Source of the DNA: Xenorhabdus miraniensis
GTDB lineage: Bacteria; Pseudomonadota; Gammaproteobacteria; Enterobacterales; Enterobacteriaceae
Direction: 5' to 3'
Length of the DNA: 64,000 nucleotides
Assembly: GCF_002632615.1 (NCBI RefSeq)
Contig: NZ_NITZ01000012.1
Coordinates: 62,001-126,000, forward strand
In this document: piece by piece, positions 61,294-64,000 of the stretch
Layout of the letters: each line of letters begins with the position of its first letter
Position numbering within the stretch: position 1 is the first letter of the stretch
Translations under genes and position numbers: made by a program
The notes under the pieces: generated by a model
What the model was told of the DNA's origin: nothing
Databases searched by the model: none
Seen by the model: the letters and a program-made list of their open reading frames with translations, nothing else

Positions 61294-62322
61294 TTACTTA
61301 TTATTTAATCCTACTAAATTAGTATATATCTGTTCATATTTTTTTCCCATTATAGTGTGATCGAATGTTAATCCTCTTTTTTTAGAGTTATCTCCCATTT
61401 TCAAGCGTAGTGTACTATCTTCAATAAGAAGCTGGCAAAAATCCCTAGCTTCATTATATCCTGTACACAAAAAACCAGTTTCCCCATGAATAATTTGTTC
61501 AGAATTTCCGCCTTTGTTTTCAGCAATAACAGGAATACCTGCAACCATTGCCTCAGAAATTACATTAGCAAATCCTTCAAAACTATCATCAGGAGTAATG
61601 TATAAAAATATATCACATATAGAAAGCATTTCTTTTATTTTTTCTCCTGGCCATATTTTTATTTTATCTTGTGCATTGTTTTTTATTATTTCAATCCTCA
61701 AATTTTCTATAATTCTTGTATCCCCATCACCAGCTATAATAAATCTTGCCTTTAAATTAAAATCCAATAATTTTTTTATATAGTTTTCAGGAATTTTATT
61801 TTTATAGATAGTACTATGACGTCCAATAATAATTTCTGTATTTTTTTTCTTATTTAAAATAAATTCTCCAACATCAATATAACTTTTTATTACAACTCTT
61901 TTTTTATCATCTATATGCTTTTGAAAGCAATTAATAAAATCACTTCCTACGATGTATATATCAGCCTGAATATCTTCAACTGGAGTTGGATCTTGTACTG
62001 TTACAATTACACCACAGCTATGAGGAATTCTATTTTTAGGTATCATCTTAAATCCAGGCCACCAATGATAATGGATAATATCAGGAGCCTCTTCTCTAAT
62101 AATTTTTAGAATATTTTTTTTTCCATAATCAATAAATGAAGCATGCAATTTATTTAGTTCATATTCATACTGATTCAAAGTGCTGACTACGACATGTTCA
62201 AAGTATATAGGCGTAGAGGAAATTATATTAGTTAAAGCTCTTTGCCCCCCCCCAATCTTCATGTGTTGTATTAAATGTATTATTTTTACTTTATTATGTA
62301 ATAGCTTACTATTTTCATTCAT
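61294..62322 (-). CDS. GT4-family glycosyltransferase
   Basis: 342 residues with the GT-B fold pattern: N-terminal HMKIGGGQRALTNIIS, RHSTIYKNKIPENYIK, a middle AGDGDTRIIENL and the nucleotide-sugar EX7E region SEAMVAGIPVIAENKGGNSE. Transfers a sugar from an activated donor with retention. The YHWWPGFKM segment and low G+C are typical of surface-polysaccharide loci. 16 bases after the GT2 stop; acceptor unknown. Confidence 0.87.
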   Translation of the reverse strand: MNENSKLLHNKVKIIHLIQHMKIGGGQRALTNIISSTPIYFEHVVVSTLNQYEYELNKLHASFIDYGKKNILKIIREEAPDIIHYHWWPGFKMIPKNRIPHSCGVIVTVQDPTPVEDIQADIYIVGSDFINCFQKHIDDKKRVVIKSYIDVGEFILNKKKNTEIIIGRHSTIYKNKIPENYIKKLLDFNLKARFIIAGDGDTRIIENLRIEIIKNNAQDKIKIWPGEKIKEMLSICDIFLYITPDDSFEGFANVISEAMVAGIPVIAENKGGNSEQIIHGETGFLCTGYNEARDFCQLLIEDSTLRLKMGDNSKKRGLTFDHTIMGKKYEQIYTNLVGLNNK

Positions 62323-62338
62323 TACAAAAACTACCTTT

Positions 62339-63253
62339 TTATCTAATCATTTTATAATAAGTTTTTTTAGAACTTTTAACTTCAGTTCTAAAACCATTTC
62401 TTAAAGACTCACATAGCTCTTCCAAACTAATTTTTCCGAATGTAAATTCTTTATAAACGATGGGAGCAACTGTTGTATGTTTTCTCATAAAATAATCAAA
62501 GTTTTTATTAATATCTCTTAATCTATTACTTCCGACTGGATGTTCTAAATGATAAACAATAGCATCTTTTCTGTATTTGTAACAAATTCCATATAAATAT
62601 AAACGATATCCTAACTCAACATCTTCTACTCCCCATCCTATGAATTTTTCATCAAAACTCCCAACCTTTACCAGATCACTTTTTCTCACGGAAACATTTC
62701 GAGCTACAAAGCAAATCCATCTAGCATGATGGTAATTTTGATATTCTACATCAAACAATTTTAATGTTATTTTTCCATAGAAATCCCTACGAGTTTTTTT
62801 CAATAACTCATCCATATCACCATGTAGAGCCTTAGCTAGAGAAGATTTAAAGGAATCATGCATCAAATTAGAACAATATAAATTATAACGATCACCAACA
62901 ACAACTAAATTCTTTTCTTTAAGGTGTTCAAAAATATGTGCACTAACGAATGTAGGGTTTAATATCACATCATCGTCTGTTAAGATTATAATTTCACCAC
63001 TCGCTGCATCAATGCCTATATTTCTAGCAACAGAAATCCCTTGATGTTTTATTTTAATATACTTAATTTTTAGATAAAAAGAATATTTTTCTATTATCAT
63101 TTCTAAATCAATATCAGATCCGTCATCAATTATAACAACTTCAAATAAAAAATTATTAACATATTGATTTAATAGGGAATTTAATGTTATTTCTAAACGA
63201 TCTGGTTTATTTCTAGTAATAATTAAAACACTTGCATGATATTTATCGGTCAT
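62339..63253 (-). CDS. GT2-family glycosyltransferase with galactosyltransferase-like C-terminal motif
   Basis: 304 residues, GT-A fold: SVLIITRNKPDRLEITLNSL, VVIIDDGSD, ILTDDDVILNP (DxD metal site) and FIGWGVEDVELGYRLYLYG, the WGxEDxE motif shared with polypeptide GalNAc transferases and chondroitin-type polymerases (Glyco_transf_7C). AAAGAGG precedes ATG 63253. First gene visible of the three-gene unit; 63254-63399 upstream is spacer plus the IS30 end, so promoter activity from the IS is possible. Confidence 0.88.
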   Translation of the reverse strand: MTDKYHASVLIITRNKPDRLEITLNSLLNQYVNNFLFEVVIIDDGSDIDLEMIIEKYSFYLKIKYIKIKHQGISVARNIGIDAASGEIIILTDDDVILNPTFVSAHIFEHLKEKNLVVVGDRYNLYCSNLMHDSFKSSLAKALHGDMDELLKKTRRDFYGKITLKLFDVEYQNYHHARWICFVARNVSVRKSDLVKVGSFDEKFIGWGVEDVELGYRLYLYGICYKYRKDAIVYHLEHPVGSNRLRDINKNFDYFMRKHTTVAPIVYKEFTFGKISLEELCESLRNGFRTEVKSSKKTYYKMIR

Positions 63254-63379
63254 ATAACCTCTTTTTAAAATAGCTCATAATATATTTAAAGATTTTTATT
63301 TTTGTAGTAATAAAAATTCTTACAAAGGATATATAATTAAATCTGCACAAATGCGAGAGTAGAAATATAACTTGCATTC

Positions 63380-64000
63380 ACATAATAAGTGCAACACCGT
63401 TATAAACGAAGTAAACGAGTGGGGATGCCTTTAAATAACTCATTCGGTGTTTTGTAATCTCGTGTCTTCCGAGGACGTTTATTTAATCGATTAGCGACGA
63501 GATTTATCTCCTGCTCTGATACCTTATTAAAATCAGTCCCTTTTGGGAAGTAATCTCTGATTAATCCATTGGTGTTCTCATTTATTCCTCTTTCCCAAGG
63601 TGAATAAGGGTGGGCAAAATAAATCTTTGCCTCTAAATTTTTACTGATAAGTTCGTGCTCGGCAAATTCCAATCCGTTATCAACAGTGATGGTTTTAATC
63701 TTTTGTTTTATATGCGCTAAATTCCTTGTTACCGCTTTTGCAACCCCTTCCGCTGTTTTATCTTCAAGTTTAATCATGAGAGTAAATAGCGATTTTCGTT
63801 CAACTAATGTTAATAATGCACTTTTATGATCTTTTCCAACGATAGTATCCCCTTCCCAATCACCAATACGCTGTTTTTTATCAACAATTTTGGGACGATT
63901 ATCAATACTGATTCTATTTTTTATTTTTCCTCTGCGCTCATAACTTCCATAGCGTTTTCGATACGATTTTTTAGCAATCCTGAGATGCTGCCATAAATCA
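63380..64000 (-). mobile_element. IS30-family transposase, 3' part (continues beyond the right edge)
   Basis: The minus-strand frame is open from the edge (first whole codon 63999-63997) to the stop at 63400. It contains WEGDTIVGKDHKSALLTLVE (first catalytic Asp), TVDNGLEFAEHE (second Asp), SPWERGINENTNGLIRDYFP (Glu) and LNKRPRKTRDYKTPNELF, so the IS30 DDE domain is intact. An internal ATG at 63777 is not the start. TAATAAGTGCAAC at about 63381-63393 is a likely inner edge of the terminal repeat. Confidence 0.9.

Noticed and set aside
1..64000. tRNA, rRNA or CRISPR genes
   Set aside because: I found no cloverleaf-like or rRNA sequences and no CRISPR array by eye; a tRNAscan or Infernal run could still reveal small RNAs.

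Overview
The window looks like a chromosome segment of an insect/nematode-associated member of the Morganellaceae, most likely Xenorhabdus (Photorhabdus is the main alternative). This is inferred from three things: a backbone of enterobacterial housekeeping genes in a familiar order (gltA end, ybgI, ybfA, kdpFABCDE, pgm-seqA, ybfF); a complete MARTX toxin locus; and a dense load of decayed insertion sequences and secondary-metabolism genes. No 16S or species marker is present, so the genus is not proven.

Layout. 1-230: 3' end of gltA. 380-1073: a badly decayed MccF-like (S66 peptidase) immunity gene. 1124-5258: a tight four-gene cassette (KAS III-like enzyme, carrier protein, proline-activating adenylation enzyme, prolyl-carrier dehydrogenase) that should make a pyrrole-2-carboxyl thioester and hand it to an unknown acceptor. 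5.3-10.5 kb: two pieces of a broken IS1-family element in opposite orientation enclose a G+C-richer pair of genes, a trypsin-like protease with Fn3/Ig-like domains and a signal-peptide-bearing Ig-like-repeat protein; their style suggests import, perhaps from an actinobacterium. 10.5-12.6 kb: divergent AraC regulator and Bcr/CflA-type MFS exporter.

12.6-29.4 kb is mostly conserved core: ybgI, ybfA, the potassium-uptake operon kdpFABC with its sensor/regulator kdpDE, a pullulanase-type lipoprotein, a small EamA transporter, the seqA-pgm pair and esterase ybfF. 29.6-31.5 kb carries a methyltransferase, a hicAB toxin-antitoxin pair with a clear palindromic operator and flanking 12-bp palindromes, and tiny leftover ORFs. 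31.6-32.4 kb is an inositol-monophosphatase-family gene.

32.9-53.7 kb is the MARTX locus: rtxH-rtxC-rtxA on the minus strand and, divergently, rtxB-rtxD-rtxE, the dedicated type I exporter. RtxA (4589 aa) has the Vibrio-type N- and C-terminal repeat arms and the InsP6-type cysteine protease domain. Its effector payload, in order, is an unassigned N-terminal module, RID, ABH, and a Cys-His-Asp C58/PaToxP-like module.

53.8-56.5 kb: a DJ-1/AraC-type regulator, a truncated IS3-type OrfA and an IS630-type element with an A7 frameshift site. 56.5-63.3 kb: a very AT-rich minus-strand surface-glycan or glycoconjugate cluster (nucleotide-sugar 4,6-dehydratase, PIG-L deacetylase, DegT aminotransferase, a BtrH/papain-like unknown, GT4 and GT2), interrupted by a decayed IS1595-like remnant. 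An IS30-family transposase runs off the right edge.
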